33,616 nt of DNA from positions 1 to 33,616 of the forward strand of contig SLCQ01000018.1 of NCBI GenBank assembly GCA_007125745.1. The letters are read 5' to 3'. The position numbers were made by a program, and so were the translations under genes. How positions within the stretch are numbered: position 1 is the stretch's first letter; every line of letters begins with the position of its first letter. The DNA is from Nitrincola sp. GTDB lineage: Bacteria > Pseudomonadota > Gammaproteobacteria > Pseudomonadales > Balneatricaceae. Below are positions 9,662 through 19,037 of this stretch, in pieces. A model generated the notes under the pieces. That model worked only from the letters and a program-made list of their open reading frames with translations. It did not search any database and was not told the DNA's origin.

Positions 9662-10576
9662 CTACTCTTGATCGTCTCTGGGCGCAGGATTGTCATTCTC
9701 GTTGGGTATGACACAAGCCGTAGAAACACCGGTCAATTTACTTAAAAGTGAAGCTATTTTTGTACGCATTTCAGCACGTTGAATTATCATATCAACTTGC
9801 CCATGCTCCAAAAGAAACTCACTACGCTGAAACCCTTCAGGCAGTTTCTCACGCACTGTCTGCTCAATGACACGAGGGCCAGCAAAGCCTATCAACGCAT
9901 TGGGTTCAGCAATATTAAGATCACCCAGCATTGCCAAACTGGCTGACACTCCGCCATATACGGGATCTGTTAGGACTGAGATATATGGCACACCTGCCTG
10001 GCGCATTTTTTCCAAAGCAGCGCTGGTTTTGGCCATTTGCATGAGTGAGAATAACGCCTCCTGCATACGCGCACCACCCGATGCGGAGAAGCACACCAAA
10101 GGTATCTGTTCTTTTAAGGCGATATGTGCGGCCTGAACAAAACGCTCTCCGACCACAGCCCCCATAGAGCCACCCATAAATCGGAATTCAAATGCGACTG
10201 CTACAATGGGGGTGCTTTCTAAAGTACCTTTCATAGCAACCAAGGCATCGGTTTCACCGGTTTCTTTTTCCGCCGCTATAAGGCGATCTTTATATTTTTT
10301 TGAATCACGAAATTTAAGTTTATCGACGGGTAGTACATCTGCACCAATTTCTTCACGATTGTCTTTGTCCAGAAAGATATCCAGTCGACGGCGAGCACCT
10401 ATCCTCATGTGATGTTCACATTTTGGACAAACGTTAAGGTTTTTATCCAGTTCAGGTTTATACAACACTGAATCGCATTTTGGGCATTTTTCCCAAAGAC
10501 CTTCAGGCACGTTACTGCGCTTTCGATCGGTTCGTTTTACAAGTGAAGGAACAATTTTATCTAGCCAGCTACTCAT
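9662..10576 (-). CDS. accD: Acetyl-CoA carboxylase carboxyltransferase subunit beta
   Basis: Beta subunit of the carboxyltransferase half of acetyl-CoA carboxylase, making malonyl-CoA with AccA. 304 aa. The N-terminal zinc ribbon has Cys31, Cys34, Cys50 and Cys53. The crotonase-fold core follows, with [20 protein letters not shown] and [11 protein letters not shown] forming oxyanion/CoA sites. ATG 10576 gives the usual [11 protein letters not shown] start; the Shine-Dalgarno is weak. It lies between trpA (34-nt gap) and folC (8-nt gap). In E. coli AccD also binds its own mRNA; nothing here tests that. Confidence 0.97.
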   Translation of the reverse strand: MSSWLDKIVPSLVKRTDRKRSNVPEGLWEKCPKCDSVLYKPELDKNLNVCPKCEHHMRIGARRRLDIFLDKDNREEIGADVLPVDKLKFRDSKKYKDRLIAAEKETGETDALVAMKGTLESTPIVAVAFEFRFMGGSMGAVVGERFVQAAHIALKEQIPLVCFSASGGARMQEALFSLMQMAKTSAALEKMRQAGVPYISVLTDPVYGGVSASLAMLGDLNIAEPNALIGFAGPRVIEQTVREKLPEGFQRSEFLLEHGQVDMIIQRAEMRTKIASLLSKLTGVSTACVIPNENDNPAPRDDQE

Positions 10577-10610
10577 CGTTGTTCACATATCCGTTTTAAA
10601 AAATTAGAAA

Positions 10611-11414
10611 TTAAGCATCCATCGCTTCACGCATATTAGCGATCAATTGGCTAACTTGCTCAGGTATACGCTCAGGTGATTCAGCTAACTCTGCTATACG
10701 ATTTACCAAGACACTACCAACAATGACACCATCCGCCACTTCAGCAATCGCTTTTGCGGATTCAGGATCACGGATACCAAAGCCAACGGCTAAAGGTAAA
10801 CGTGTCATACCTCGAACCTGATTAATTTTATCAGCCACTTCATTAACATTCAGAGCAGCCGATCCAGTAACACCTTTTACAGAGACATAGTAAAGATAAC
10901 CACTACCACACTCACAAATTTGTTGTAGTCGTGTGGTCGAGGTTGCTGGTGACATTAGATAGATCGTGTCTAAGCCCTTCTCTTGAAATAATTGGCTAGT
11001 CTCCAATGCTTCCTCTGGAGGTAGATCTACGGTTAGCACGCCGTCCACTCCGGCAGCAACAGCAGCGGATGCAAAGGGCTCATATCCAATCGCTTCAATA
11101 GGATTCAAGTACCCCATAAGCACCACTGGGGTTTCGTTGTCCTGTGTCCTAAACTCAGCGACCATATCAATCACGTCAAGCAAGCGGACTTTATGAACAA
11201 GCGCTCTCTCACAGGCTAGCTGGATCACAGGACCATCAGCCATGGGGTCCGAAAAAGGAACACCCAGTTCAATCACATCTGCACCCGCTTTTACCAGCGC
11301 ATGCATCAACGGGACAGTTACCTGAGGATTCGGATCACCTGCAGTGATATAGGGTATTAGTGCTTTGCGCTGTTCAGCACCTAGGGCTTCAAAGCGTTTT
11401 TGTAGTCGACTCAT
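10611..11414 (-). CDS. trpA: Tryptophan synthase alpha chain
   Basis: Cleaves indole-3-glycerol phosphate to indole, which is channelled to TrpB. 267 aa TIM barrel. Catalytic Glu49 (in [11 protein letters not shown]) and Asp60 (in [10 protein letters not shown]) are at the same numbers as in Salmonella TrpA. Phosphate-binding Gly-rich segments, including [10 protein letters not shown], are near the C-terminus. ATG 11414 is 18 nt after the trpB stop; its Shine-Dalgarno is weak (GGAAC, distant), as would fit coupling to trpB translation. Confidence 0.97.
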   Translation of the reverse strand: MSRLQKRFEALGAEQRKALIPYITAGDPNPQVTVPLMHALVKAGADVIELGVPFSDPMADGPVIQLACERALVHKVRLLDVIDMVAEFRTQDNETPVVLMGYLNPIEAIGYEPFASAAVAAGVDGVLTVDLPPEEALETSQLFQEKGLDTIYLMSPATSTTRLQQICECGSGYLYYVSVKGVTGSAALNVNEVADKINQVRGMTRLPLAVGFGIRDPESAKAIAEVADGVIVGSVLVNRIAELAESPERIPEQVSQLIANMREAMDA

Positions 11415-11432
11415 GAAAATTTCTGTTCCGTT

Positions 11433-12653
11433 TTAGAATGTAATACCATCTAGGTCTGCTACTGTGTGAATGTCTTTATCCCCACGACCTGATAAGTTAA
11501 CCACCAACACTTTATCTTTCGGCATCTCTTTTGCCATTTTGATGGCATAAGCTATTGCATGACTTGATTCCAATGCGGGCATTATACCCTCAACATGGGT
11601 CAAAGTGCGAAATGCTTCGAGTGCTTCATCGTCATTAATAGCCACATATTCGGCTCGACCCAAATCTTTTAACCAGGCATGCTCCGGTCCGACGCCGGGG
11701 TAATCCAGACCGGCAGATACTGAATGCGTTGGCAAAATCTGCCCTGCATCATCTTCCATCAAATAGGTTCTCATTCCATGAAGCACGCCAGGTCGCCCAT
11801 CACTTAATGGCGCAGCGTGTTGGCCAGTCGCGACACCATGCCCACCCGCTTCAACACCGACCATGCGAACACCGACATCATCTATGAAAGGATGAAACAT
11901 GCCAATGGCATTAGAGCCACCGCCCACACAGGCAATCACTGCATCAGGTAAACGGCCTATTTGGGCTAGACTCTGTGCACGTGTTTCTCGTCCAATGACA
12001 CACTGAAAATCACGCACCAGTTTTGGATAGGGATGAGGGCCAGCCGCAGTACCGATGATATAAAAAGTATTGTCCACATTGGTGACCCAGTCTCTCATCG
12101 CTTCATTCATGGCATCTTTTAGAGTTTTAGTGCCTGAAGTGACCGGAATCACCTCAGCGCCTAAGAGTCGCATACGATAGACATTTAGCGCTTGACGCTT
12201 GACATCCTCGGCGCCCATATACACTTTACATTCTAGCCCTAAACGCGCTGCCACCGTTGCTGATGCAACACCATGTTGTCCAGCACCTGTTTCAGCGATA
12301 ACACGCGGCTTACCCATAAACTTGGCTAATAATGCTTGACCAATGGTGTTATTAACCTTGTGAGCACCCGTGTGATTTAAGTCTTCACGCTTAAGGTAAA
12401 TTTGTGCGCCACCCACCTTTTCAGTTAGCCGTTCGGCAAAATATAAGGGTGAAGGGCGTCCAACATAATGCGCCAGATCTCTATCAAACTCTGCTTGAAA
12501 TGCTGGGTCTGCAGATAATTTTTCGTAAACTTCTTCAAGTTCTTCCAAGGCGCCAATTAAGGTCTCTGATACAAATCGACCACCATAAGGACCAAAGTGC
12601 CCTTTTGCATCAGGATAGGCCTGCCCTGCAGTCTGCTCATTTTGAATTGACAC
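11433..12653 (-). CDS. trpB: Tryptophan synthase beta chain
   Basis: PLP enzyme condensing indole and serine to tryptophan, in an alpha2beta2 complex with TrpA. 406 aa. PLP Lys99 in [10 protein letters not shown], phosphate-binding loop GGGSNAIG (about 240-247), and the conserved GRFVSETLI start. Initiation is at GTG 12653, with GAGGTGA 5 nt upstream; the nearby ATG is out of frame. The start overlaps trpF by 17 nt, so translation is probably coupled. The position of trpBA between trpF and accD differs from Pseudomonas, where trpBA are elsewhere. Confidence 0.97.
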   Translation of the reverse strand: MSIQNEQTAGQAYPDAKGHFGPYGGRFVSETLIGALEELEEVYEKLSADPAFQAEFDRDLAHYVGRPSPLYFAERLTEKVGGAQIYLKREDLNHTGAHKVNNTIGQALLAKFMGKPRVIAETGAGQHGVASATVAARLGLECKVYMGAEDVKRQALNVYRMRLLGAEVIPVTSGTKTLKDAMNEAMRDWVTNVDNTFYIIGTAAGPHPYPKLVRDFQCVIGRETRAQSLAQIGRLPDAVIACVGGGSNAIGMFHPFIDDVGVRMVGVEAGGHGVATGQHAAPLSDGRPGVLHGMRTYLMEDDAGQILPTHSVSAGLDYPGVGPEHAWLKDLGRAEYVAINDDEALEAFRTLTHVEGIMPALESSHAIAYAIKMAKEMPKDKVLVVNLSGRGDKDIHTVADLDGITF

Positions 12654-13263
12654 GGTTCACCTCATTCATAAAGTGTCTGATTTTGTCAGCATCCTTGATG
12701 CCTTTTGTTACTTCTACACCACCACTCACATCGACAGCATAAGCCTTTGTTTGTTGAACGGCGTCAGCAACGTTGGCTGCATGCAAACCGCCAGCAAGAA
12801 TGACTTTGGATCTCATTACAGAAGGGATGATAGCCCAGTCAAATGAGACGCCCGTTCCACCAGGAACTCCCTTAACATAAGCATCTAACAGAATACCCTT
12901 TGCTGATGAGTAGGAAGATGCTATTGAACAGAGATCCATCCCCTCTCGAACTCTGATAGCCTTAATATAGGGGCGCTCAAAGCTTTTACAAAAATCGGGA
13001 GTTTCATCTCCATGAAACTGCAACAAATCGATTGAAGTAGCTGAAATAACCTTTTCAATATCTGTACGCTCAGCATTGACGAACAGAGCAGTGGTCGTCA
13101 CAAAAGCAGGGACCTGTCTAATAATGTACGCAGCTTGGTCCAGATCCACATATCGGGGACTGGGCGCATAAAAAACAAACCCCAAGGCATCAGCACCCTG
13201 TTCCGTCGCATGAAGTGCATCTTCCAACCGTGTGATACCACATACTTTTACCCGAGTACGCAT
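12637..13263 (-). CDS. trpF: Phosphoribosylanthranilate isomerase
   Basis: Third-step enzyme of tryptophan synthesis from anthranilate: Amadori rearrangement of PRA to CdRP. 208 aa from ATG 13263. Catalytic Cys8 (VKVCGITR) and Asp127 (ILLDAYVKG) are present, with the phosphate-binding motifs LAGGL and [12 protein letters not shown] directly upstream (13266) is an alternative that adds one residue. GAGGG lies 6 nt before the ATG. Monofunctional, not fused to TrpC. It follows truA after 52 nt, as in Pseudomonas. Confidence 0.96.
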   Translation of the reverse strand: MRTRVKVCGITRLEDALHATEQGADALGFVFYAPSPRYVDLDQAAYIIRQVPAFVTTTALFVNAERTDIEKVISATSIDLLQFHGDETPDFCKSFERPYIKAIRVREGMDLCSIASSYSSAKGILLDAYVKGVPGGTGVSFDWAIIPSVMRSKVILAGGLHAANVADAVQQTKAYAVDVSGGVEVTKGIKDADKIRHFMNEVNRVNSK

Positions 13264-13315
13264 CAAAAACCCTCGCCCAATAGAGGCGATATCATATCAG
13301 AGCCTGAACTCAGAG

Positions 13316-14152
13316 TCAGTCAGCGTAGGATAGGAAATAGGGTCCAATTTGGCTCGAGGGTAACTCAATATGCTGAGGGTAGTCGACATCGACAAAATAG
13401 AGTCCAAAAGGTGGCGCAGTCACTCCACCTTCGCGCCTATCTCGGGCATCCAAAACCTTCTTCGACCAATCAACCTCAGCTTCGCTAGCTCCTATTTTCA
13501 TCAGCACGCCGGCAATATTTCGCACCATGTGATGTAAAAATGCGTTAGCCTTAATATCGATGACAATCAATGCTCCTTGCTGAGAAACCTTAAGGAACTC
13601 TACTCGCCTCACAGGATTTTTGGCTTGGCAACCCACTGCTCGATAGGATGTGAAGTCATGCTCCCCCACAAGATAGGTAGAGGCTTTTTGCATACGAGCC
13701 ACATCTAAGTTTTTCCAGGTCCAAGTAACCCCTTTAGTTAAGATAGCCGGTTTAACTTCACTGGAATAAATCAAATAGCGATAGCGGCGAGACAATGCTG
13801 AGAAGCGAGCATGAAATTCCATTGAAACCTGCTTAACCCATAAGATCGCAATATCATCAGGTAAATAAGTATTACTACCCATGACCCATGCCCTTTCAGG
13901 TCTTTCTACAGAGCTGTCAAAATGAATAATCTGTCGACAAGCACTGACTCCAGCGTCTGTTCTGCCAGCACAAATCACCTCTACTGGATGATTTGCGATT
14001 CTGGATAACGCACATTCAACCTTTGTTTGAATGCAGGGTACAGTGTCATTGATCTGTTTCTGCCAACCGTGATAGGCGGCACCTGCATACTCAACGGCGG
14101 CCGCATAACGATAAGGGGCGACATCTGTCGCCCCATTTGAGTTATTTTGCAT
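13316..14152 (-). CDS. truA: tRNA pseudouridine(38-40) synthase
   Basis: Isomerises uridines 38, 39 and 40 in the anticodon arm of many tRNAs. 278 aa. The catalytic Asp is Asp66 in CAGRTDAGVSA. YHGWQKQ (about 27-33), ARRYRYLIY-type (RRYRYLIY) and NAFLHHMVRNIAG are family motifs. About 15 residues precede the conserved core; no in-frame alternative start lies between, so ATG 14152 is kept. The Shine-Dalgarno is weak. It starts 8 nt after the fimV stop. A strong GC-rich hairpin lies within codons 7-13 (separate entry). The fimV-truA-trpF order is the Pseudomonas one. Confidence 0.95.
   Translation of the reverse strand: MQNNSNGATDVAPYRYAAAVEYAGAAYHGWQKQINDTVPCIQTKVECALSRIANHPVEVICAGRTDAGVSACRQIIHFDSSVERPERAWVMGSNTYLPDDIAILWVKQVSMEFHARFSALSRRYRYLIYSSEVKPAILTKGVTWTWKNLDVARMQKASTYLVGEHDFTSYRAVGCQAKNPVRRVEFLKVSQQGALIVIDIKANAFLHHMVRNIAGVLMKIGASEAEVDWSKKVLDARDRREGGVTAPPFGLYFVDVDYPQHIELPSSQIGPYFLSYAD
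14115..14134 (-). repeat. GC-rich perfect hairpin within the first codons of truA
   Basis: GGGGCGAC, loop AGAT, GTCGCCCC (read on the minus strand), an 8-bp stem that becomes 9 bp if the A-U closing pair forms. It begins 18 nt after the A of the truA ATG and about 27 nt after the fimV stop. No T-run follows, so it is not a classical terminator. It could affect truA translation or fimV mRNA stability. Confidence 0.6.
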
Positions 14153-14160
14153 GTAACTCT

Positions 14161-16692
14161 CTAGCCTAGGCTGTCCAGTAGTTTTTGCGCTTCTTCTTTT
14201 TGCTGATCACTGCCTTCAGCAATAATTTCAGCTAAGATCTCTCTTGCACCTTCAGCGTCATCCATTTCCAGATATGCTCGAGCAAGATCCAACTTAGTTT
14301 CATTTTCATCCGCGCCATCAAGAAGATTGAGGCTATCAAGCATATCTAGATCTTCATCATCAGACGACTGACTTTCTTCCAAAGCTATCTCATCATCTGT
14401 ACTGTTCAACATGTCATCTAGTTCATCGTCCAGATCCATTTCCAGATCATGCATAATGTTCGCCGTTAGCTCTTCTTCAACTTGCTCACCCGGCTTCATT
14501 TTGGGTGCAGGAGAGTCATCCTCTTCTAACTCGAGTGATCCTAACAATGAATCTAAGTCATCGTCAGCGGTTGCATCAGTGGATGGTTCAGACTCCTCAG
14601 GAGACTCATTTTCATCTACTTCAGAAGTATCTAGTACAAAATCTAACTCATCAGATGATTCGTCAGAATCTGAAGTACTGTCATCAGGGCTGTTTAGCTC
14701 TTCAGAACTTTCCTGTTCAGCTTCTTCCTCGAAAGCGATATCAGATGTCAGCAAATCATCAAGTGACCCTAAATCATCTTCGTCTTTGTCCCTCTCAGGC
14801 GTTGCTTCAACAGTAGCCGAAGGCTCAGGAAGATCTTCACCAAGCAGACTTTCAAGGGATTCAGTATCATCTACCTCATCAACAGAAGCCGATGATTCAT
14901 CGACATCAAATTCATCACTTTCCGGCTCTTTAGACTCTACCTCATCTACTGGAGCTTCGTCTTCTACACTCGTTTCTTCAGTACTCTCATTTGCATTCAG
15001 TTCAGAATCCGACAATAAGTCATTTAAGTCATCATCCGCGGACAAGTCATACTCTTCATCCACTACACGAACTGCTTCATCATCCGAATCATCTAAATCT
15101 AAATCTAAATCTAGGTCCAAATCCAGATCTGAGAAGTCATCCACTACCGCTTCGGGCTCTGTGGTTAACTCTTGCTGGATATCATCTAAGCTATCCTCAA
15201 CTTCATCCTGCGACTCATCATCGGATGCGGAAGCCGCTACTGCACCTGTTGCTAGAGCAGCCGCAGCCGTCGTTGCAACGTCACCTTTTTTGCCTGTCGC
15301 TGCATCGGGTGCTTTAAACATGGGTTCAGGTGCTTTTTTCTTGCGTCTTCCCAACAGCACAGCACCCAATAATGCTATGACTGCCGCAACAAGCCCGCCT
15401 AATACAGGTAAGCTGGTCAACCGATCCACTAGACCCGAATCTGCCTGCCTTTCTGATAATTGAGCTTCTAACTGAGCCAGTCTTTCTTCCATTAACTCTA
15501 TTTGTGCTACTTTTTGAGCTGACTGTTCGACTTGTAAATCCAACATACGTTGGGTCAAGACCTGTTGCTCTTTCAGGCTTTCATTTGACGCTCTAAGATC
15601 CCGGATTTCTAGACGCTCACGCTCAAGCTCTTCCTCAAGCACGGTTATCTGACTATCTTGCTGGGCATCATCTCCAGCGGCTGTGTCTCCGATACCTTCT
15701 ACTTGCTCGGTCGCAACGTCTTCTTCAGGCGTCACTATTCTTAACTCAGCTTCCGCGAGTGCTTCAGCGGCGGCTGCTAGCTCTTCAGCTGCTTCATCAG
15801 CCGTGCGTGCTTGATCATCTTCCTCTACGGGAGCTTCACTAGCCTCGTCTGGTTCAACCGGTTGAGATTCTGGTTGAGATTCTGGCTCTGGCTCAGGTGT
15901 TGGCGTTGTCTGATGACGATTGCGCCACTCATCCGTTTGACGATTCACTTCAGCATTGGCTTCTGCAGCAGACAGTTGGCGAATTTCATCAGCACTTGGA
16001 ATTCTCATGACTGTGCCAGCACGCATCATATTAATATTTTCCGTTGGGAAAACATTAGGATTATTGCGTTGCAAAGCAATCATCATCTGCTGAGGTGTAA
16101 TTGAAGAATCTGGCCTGTAACGGTTGGCTAGAACCCAGAGCGTGTCATTTGCACCTACACGCACCTCATTAGGCTGAGTTTGTGCAGGTCGCTGCGCAGG
16201 CTGTTGAGCAACTTGCTGCGCTGACACTGGCTCAGAAGGTGCTGAAGGAGCCGTTGTTGCCGGTTGAAATTGACCACCACTAACCGGTGAAGATTCAAAC
16301 ACCGGCGGATCGAGTAAGACTGTATACTCTCTAACTAAACGTCCATTAGGCCAATTCACTTCCACTAAGAAGTTTAGAAAGGGCTCTCTAACGGGTTCGT
16401 TTGAGGTCATTCTGATGACACCCGTTCCATCAGGTGCGACCTGAACTTGAAACCGGACATCATTTAAAAATCGCGATTTGCTTAAACCCGCTATTGAAAA
16501 CTCATCCGCATCTGCCATTCTCGGCTGAATTTGCAATGGAGACAGGTCTCTGACCTGCATCAGTCGTATCTCTGCACTCAAAGGCTCATTGAGCGCCGAA
16601 CGAATATTGATCTCACCAAGCCCCAAGGCATTTGCATTTGGTACTCCAAGCACCCCGGCTATTGCGAGGCTCAAGGCAAGTTTACGCAGCAT
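14161..16692 (-). CDS. fimV: FimV/HubP-family polar pilus-assembly and peptidoglycan-binding protein
   Basis: Single-pass inner-membrane polar organiser needed for type IV pilus assembly and twitching in Pseudomonas; HubP plays the equivalent role in Vibrio. 843 aa. Signal peptide 1-22 (cleavage near ANA-LG), a conserved FimV N-terminal domain (about 23-131), a LysM peptidoglycan-binding domain (about 176-232, GANDTLWVLANRYRP), Pro/Glu linker, coiled coil (about 349-418), membrane helix (about 431-448) followed by GRRKKK, a very acidic D/E/S-rich cytoplasmic region (about 480-790), and the C-terminal FimV TPR motif (about 797-843, KLDLARAYLEMDDAEGAREIL). AGGGA lies 7 nt before ATG 16692. The acidic region contains a (DL)n stretch encoded by hexanucleotide repeats. 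Family length is very variable because of this region. Confidence 0.95.
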   Translation of the reverse strand: MLRKLALSLAIAGVLGVPNANALGLGEINIRSALNEPLSAEIRLMQVRDLSPLQIQPRMADADEFSIAGLSKSRFLNDVRFQVQVAPDGTGVIRMTSNEPVREPFLNFLVEVNWPNGRLVREYTVLLDPPVFESSPVSGGQFQPATTAPSAPSEPVSAQQVAQQPAQRPAQTQPNEVRVGANDTLWVLANRYRPDSSITPQQMMIALQRNNPNVFPTENINMMRAGTVMRIPSADEIRQLSAAEANAEVNRQTDEWRNRHQTTPTPEPEPESQPESQPVEPDEASEAPVEEDDQARTADEAAEELAAAAEALAEAELRIVTPEEDVATEQVEGIGDTAAGDDAQQDSQITVLEEELERERLEIRDLRASNESLKEQQVLTQRMLDLQVEQSAQKVAQIELMEERLAQLEAQLSERQADSGLVDRLTSLPVLGGLVAAVIALLGAVLLGRRKKKAPEPMFKAPDAATGKKGDVATTAAAALATGAVAASASDDESQDEVEDSLDDIQQELTTEPEAVVDDFSDLDLDLDLDLDLDDSDDEAVRVVDEEYDLSADDDLNDLLSDSELNANESTEETSVEDEAPVDEVESKEPESDEFDVDESSASVDEVDDTESLESLLGEDLPEPSATVEATPERDKDEDDLGSLDDLLTSDIAFEEEAEQESSEELNSPDDSTSDSDESSDELDFVLDTSEVDENESPEESEPSTDATADDDLDSLLGSLELEEDDSPAPKMKPGEQVEEELTANIMHDLEMDLDDELDDMLNSTDDEIALEESQSSDDEDLDMLDSLNLLDGADENETKLDLARAYLEMDDAEGAREILAEIIAEGSDQQKEEAQKLLDSLG
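15091..15130 (-). repeat. Hexanucleotide tandem repeat encoding Asp-Leu repeats in FimV
   Basis: On the plus strand ATCTAA occurs three times in a row (15091-15108), followed by degenerate copies ATCTAG, GTCCAA, ATCCAG and a partial ATCT. It encodes about six consecutive Asp-Leu pairs. Because the unit is 6 bp, copy changes would keep the reading frame. Confidence 0.75.
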
Positions 16693-16774
16693 CTGAATTC
16701 CCTCTTGATACGCAAGCGAACAGTTTATTCTATCAAAGCCGCTTACTTATCTAATATTTGTAAACCAAGTATTA

Positions 16775-16802
16775 AGTATAAACCTGTCAATGGTCAAGCA
16801 AA
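16775..16802 (-). promoter_or_regulatory. Putative fimV promoter
   Basis: Minus-strand TATACT (16780-16775), 5/6 match to a -10 box, with TTTGCT (16802-16797) at a 16-bp spacer. The 94-nt gap between usg and fimV and the long downstream gene make a separate promoter plausible. Two TTGAC-like hexamers nearby (16790 and 16797) lack good -10 partners. Confidence 0.3.
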
Positions 16803-17779
16803 CCGAACAGATGTTCTGCAATTTGGACTGCATTTAAGGCTCCACCTTTGCGCAAACTATCACTCACGGCACAAAGCATAAAACCTGAATCATTGCCTAA
16901 CTCCGTTCTGAAGCGCGAAATAAACACTTCATCTTGACCGGCTGCATCAGTGACTACAGTGTAGTCCTGTCCAGCAATTGATCGAACCCCCTTGGTTTGA
17001 TCCAAGAGTAATTGTGCTTCATTTTGATCGATAGAATATTGACATTCCGCATGTAAAACGACATTTTGCCCATGAAAAATAGGTAATTGTACTGCTGTAG
17101 AGACGATCTCGATATCTTCATCCCCTAATAACTGATGAAGTTGATGCGTCATAAAACGCTCATTATCAGAATAAGCTTTATCGTCGAGCTTACCCGTGAA
17201 TGGGATCACATTAAATGCGATCTGCTTGCCAAAGAATGATGCTTCAGGGTCGCGACCATTGAGCAACTTGGCCGTTTCAGATGCAAGTGCCTCGACTCCT
17301 TTATGTCCAACCTCAGCGACTGATGACATACTGACCATATTGACTCTCAATATTTTATAACGCTTATGAAGCGCACTAAGTGCGACAGACGCAATGACAC
17401 TCGCTGGTGCCGGGGAGATCAAATAGGATGACGATGCTATATCTGATGCATTCACTTCAGGTACTACACAAGGACAATCAAGGTTTTCAGCCGGACATAA
17501 GTCGATGACCTTGAGTTTACCCGTCAATGTCTCTGGCGTGATATGGGCAGGCAAACCCTCTGGATGACAGTTAAATATGAGATCTATCTCATCGAAGCTT
17601 GCATCACTTACAGAGATCACTCGATTAGCATGACCGGCAAACATCAAACTCCGTCCTACGACTGGCCCAGGGTCAGTTAATACCAGCTTTGTGACAGGAA
17701 ACTCTCTAGTTTCCAATATTTCCAGTAGGTTTTCCCCTAACAGTGTACTTACACCCGTGACTGCGACCTTGAACGACAT
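16787..17779 (-). CDS. usg: USG-1-type aspartate-semialdehyde dehydrogenase paralogue lacking the catalytic Cys
   Basis: 330 aa from ATG 17779, starting MSFKVAVTGVSTLLGENLLE, a Rossmann nucleotide-binding start. The overall fold and the C-terminal FHGQNVVLHAE segment (containing the His of the ASADH active site) follow the Asd family. The position of the catalytic Cys (NPNCST-type motif) reads ISPAPASVI, so the nucleophile is absent. This is the known USG-1 pattern, found next to asd or truA in many gammaproteobacteria; function unknown. An upstream TTG would add 16 residues with no family support and is rejected. GAGA precedes the ATG. A terminator separates it from asd. Confidence 0.9.
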   Translation of the reverse strand: MSFKVAVTGVSTLLGENLLEILETREFPVTKLVLTDPGPVVGRSLMFAGHANRVISVSDASFDEIDLIFNCHPEGLPAHITPETLTGKLKVIDLCPAENLDCPCVVPEVNASDIASSSYLISPAPASVIASVALSALHKRYKILRVNMVSMSSVAEVGHKGVEALASETAKLLNGRDPEASFFGKQIAFNVIPFTGKLDDKAYSDNERFMTHQLHQLLGDEDIEIVSTAVQLPIFHGQNVVLHAECQYSIDQNEAQLLLDQTKGVRSIAGQDYTVVTDAAGQDEVFISRFRTELGNDSGFMLCAVSDSLRKGGALNAVQIAEHLFGLLDH

Positions 17780-17808
17780 AAATTTCTCAATTGTAGATAG
17801 TCTATAAA

Positions 17809-17842
17809 CAAAAACAGCCCGACGCACCTTTCGGGGCCGGGC
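17809..17842 (-). terminator. Intrinsic terminator between asd and usg
   Basis: On the minus strand GCCCGGC (from 17842) pairs with GTCGGGC (to 17817), 7 bp with one G-U, around a loop that can form an inner CC-GAAA-GG. TGTTTTTG follows. It should end the leuCDB-asd transcript before usg. Confidence 0.75.
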
Positions 17843-17851
17843 ATTTCAGGA

Positions 17852-17869
17852 TGTTACACTAGCGTAACA
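17852..17869 (-). repeat. Small inverted repeat after asd
   Basis: TGTTAC and GTAACA arms, 6 bp, 6-nt loop, between the asd stop and the terminator hairpin. It may help protect the 3' end of the mRNA; no independent evidence. Confidence 0.4.
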
Positions 17870-17883
17870 GTAGCTATTCAGTG

Positions 17884-18996
17884 TTACTGCATCAATATTC
17901 GTAGCATACGGCGCAAGGGTTCTGCGGCACCCCAAAGCAACTGATCACCGACACTAAACGCATTTAAGTAATCCGCACCCATTTTCATTTTGCGCAAACG
18001 GCCCACAGGAATATCCAACGTCCCCGTCACTTTGGTTGGCGATAAGTCACGCATAGTCATATCACGCTCATTTGGTACCACACTGACCCAGTCGTTTGCT
18101 GTCGCAATAATGGACTCAACTTCATCCATAGGTACATCTTTTTTCAGTTTGATAGTAAACGCCTGACTGTGGCAACGCATCGCACCAATGCGAACACAAG
18201 TACCATCGATGGGTATAGGATTTTTAGATAAACCTAAGATTTTATTGGTTTCAACAAATCCCTTCCATTCCTCTTTACTTTGGCCAGCTTCCACCGCTTT
18301 ATCAATCCATGGAATTAACGAGCCCGCCAGAGGAACACCAAAATTAGCGGTACTGAAAGCATCACCTCGCATGGTTTGAGCTACTTTACGATCAATATCC
18401 AAAATAGCAGAAGCTGGATCTGCTAGCTCAGTTTTGACCGAACTTTCGATCTGTCCCATTTGAGTAATCAACTCACGCATGTTTTGAGCACCAGCACCTG
18501 ATGCCGCCTGATAAGTCATTGAGCTAACCCATTCCACAAGATTTTCACGGAACAGACCGCCAAGCCCCATCAACATTAATGAAACAGTACAGTTGCCACC
18601 GACAAAGGTTTTAACACCTTGAGCCAGCCCTTGTTCAATCACATCCTGATTCACGGGATCTAGCACAATGATACTGTCATCAGCCATGCGTAAGGTGGAT
18701 GCAGCGTCTATCCAGTAGCCTTTCCAGCCAGCGTCGCGTAATTTGCCATAAACCTCTGAGGTGTAATCACCACCTTGGCAAGAGATAATGGCATCCATCT
18801 GTTTTAGTTCGTCAATGTCTCGAGCATCTTTAAGAGCGGGAATCTCTTTACCAATATCGGGTCCTGGTTTGCCTGCTTGTGATGTGGTGAAAAATACAGG
18901 TTCCGTAATCAGATCAAAATCACGCTCTTCCAGCATCCTTTGCATCAACACTGAACCGACCATACCACGCCAGCCAACAAATCCTACACGCTTCAT
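17884..18996 (-). CDS. asd: Aspartate-semialdehyde dehydrogenase
   Basis: NADPH-dependent reductive dephosphorylation of aspartyl phosphate, the branch point to lysine/diaminopimelate, threonine and methionine. 370 aa from ATG 18996, the Pseudomonas length. [13 protein letters not shown] is the NADP-binding loop. Catalytic Cys136 lies in VGGNCTVSL and the active-site His276 in [15 protein letters not shown] at 19008 would add four residues; the ATG with a GGGGG upstream fits the family start MKRVGFVGW. It is 41 nt from leuB and likely the last gene of the leuCDB-asd operon, since an intrinsic terminator follows. Confidence 0.97.
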   Translation of the reverse strand: MKRVGFVGWRGMVGSVLMQRMLEERDFDLITEPVFFTTSQAGKPGPDIGKEIPALKDARDIDELKQMDAIISCQGGDYTSEVYGKLRDAGWKGYWIDAASTLRMADDSIIVLDPVNQDVIEQGLAQGVKTFVGGNCTVSLMLMGLGGLFRENLVEWVSSMTYQAASGAGAQNMRELITQMGQIESSVKTELADPASAILDIDRKVAQTMRGDAFSTANFGVPLAGSLIPWIDKAVEAGQSKEEWKGFVETNKILGLSKNPIPIDGTCVRIGAMRCHSQAFTIKLKKDVPMDEVESIIATANDWVSVVPNERDMTMRDLSPTKVTGTLDIPVGRLRKMKMGADYLNAFSVGDQLLWGAAEPLRRMLRILMQ

Positions 18997-19037
18997 TCGT
19001 GCCCCCAATTATAAAAAATTAAAAAATTTACAGCTGA

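Noticed and set aside
14411-15463. A 350-codon plus-strand open frame, very serine-rich
   Set aside because: It is the complement of the Asp/Glu/Ser-rich acidic region of fimV (GAN and similar codons read as TCN on the other strand). No Shine-Dalgarno, no recognisable family.
19008-19013. Perfect TATAAT on the minus strand just before asd
   Set aside because: It is only 12 nt from the asd ATG and has no -35 box at 16-18 bp; the tract is generally AT-rich. A transcript from it would lose most of the ribosome site.
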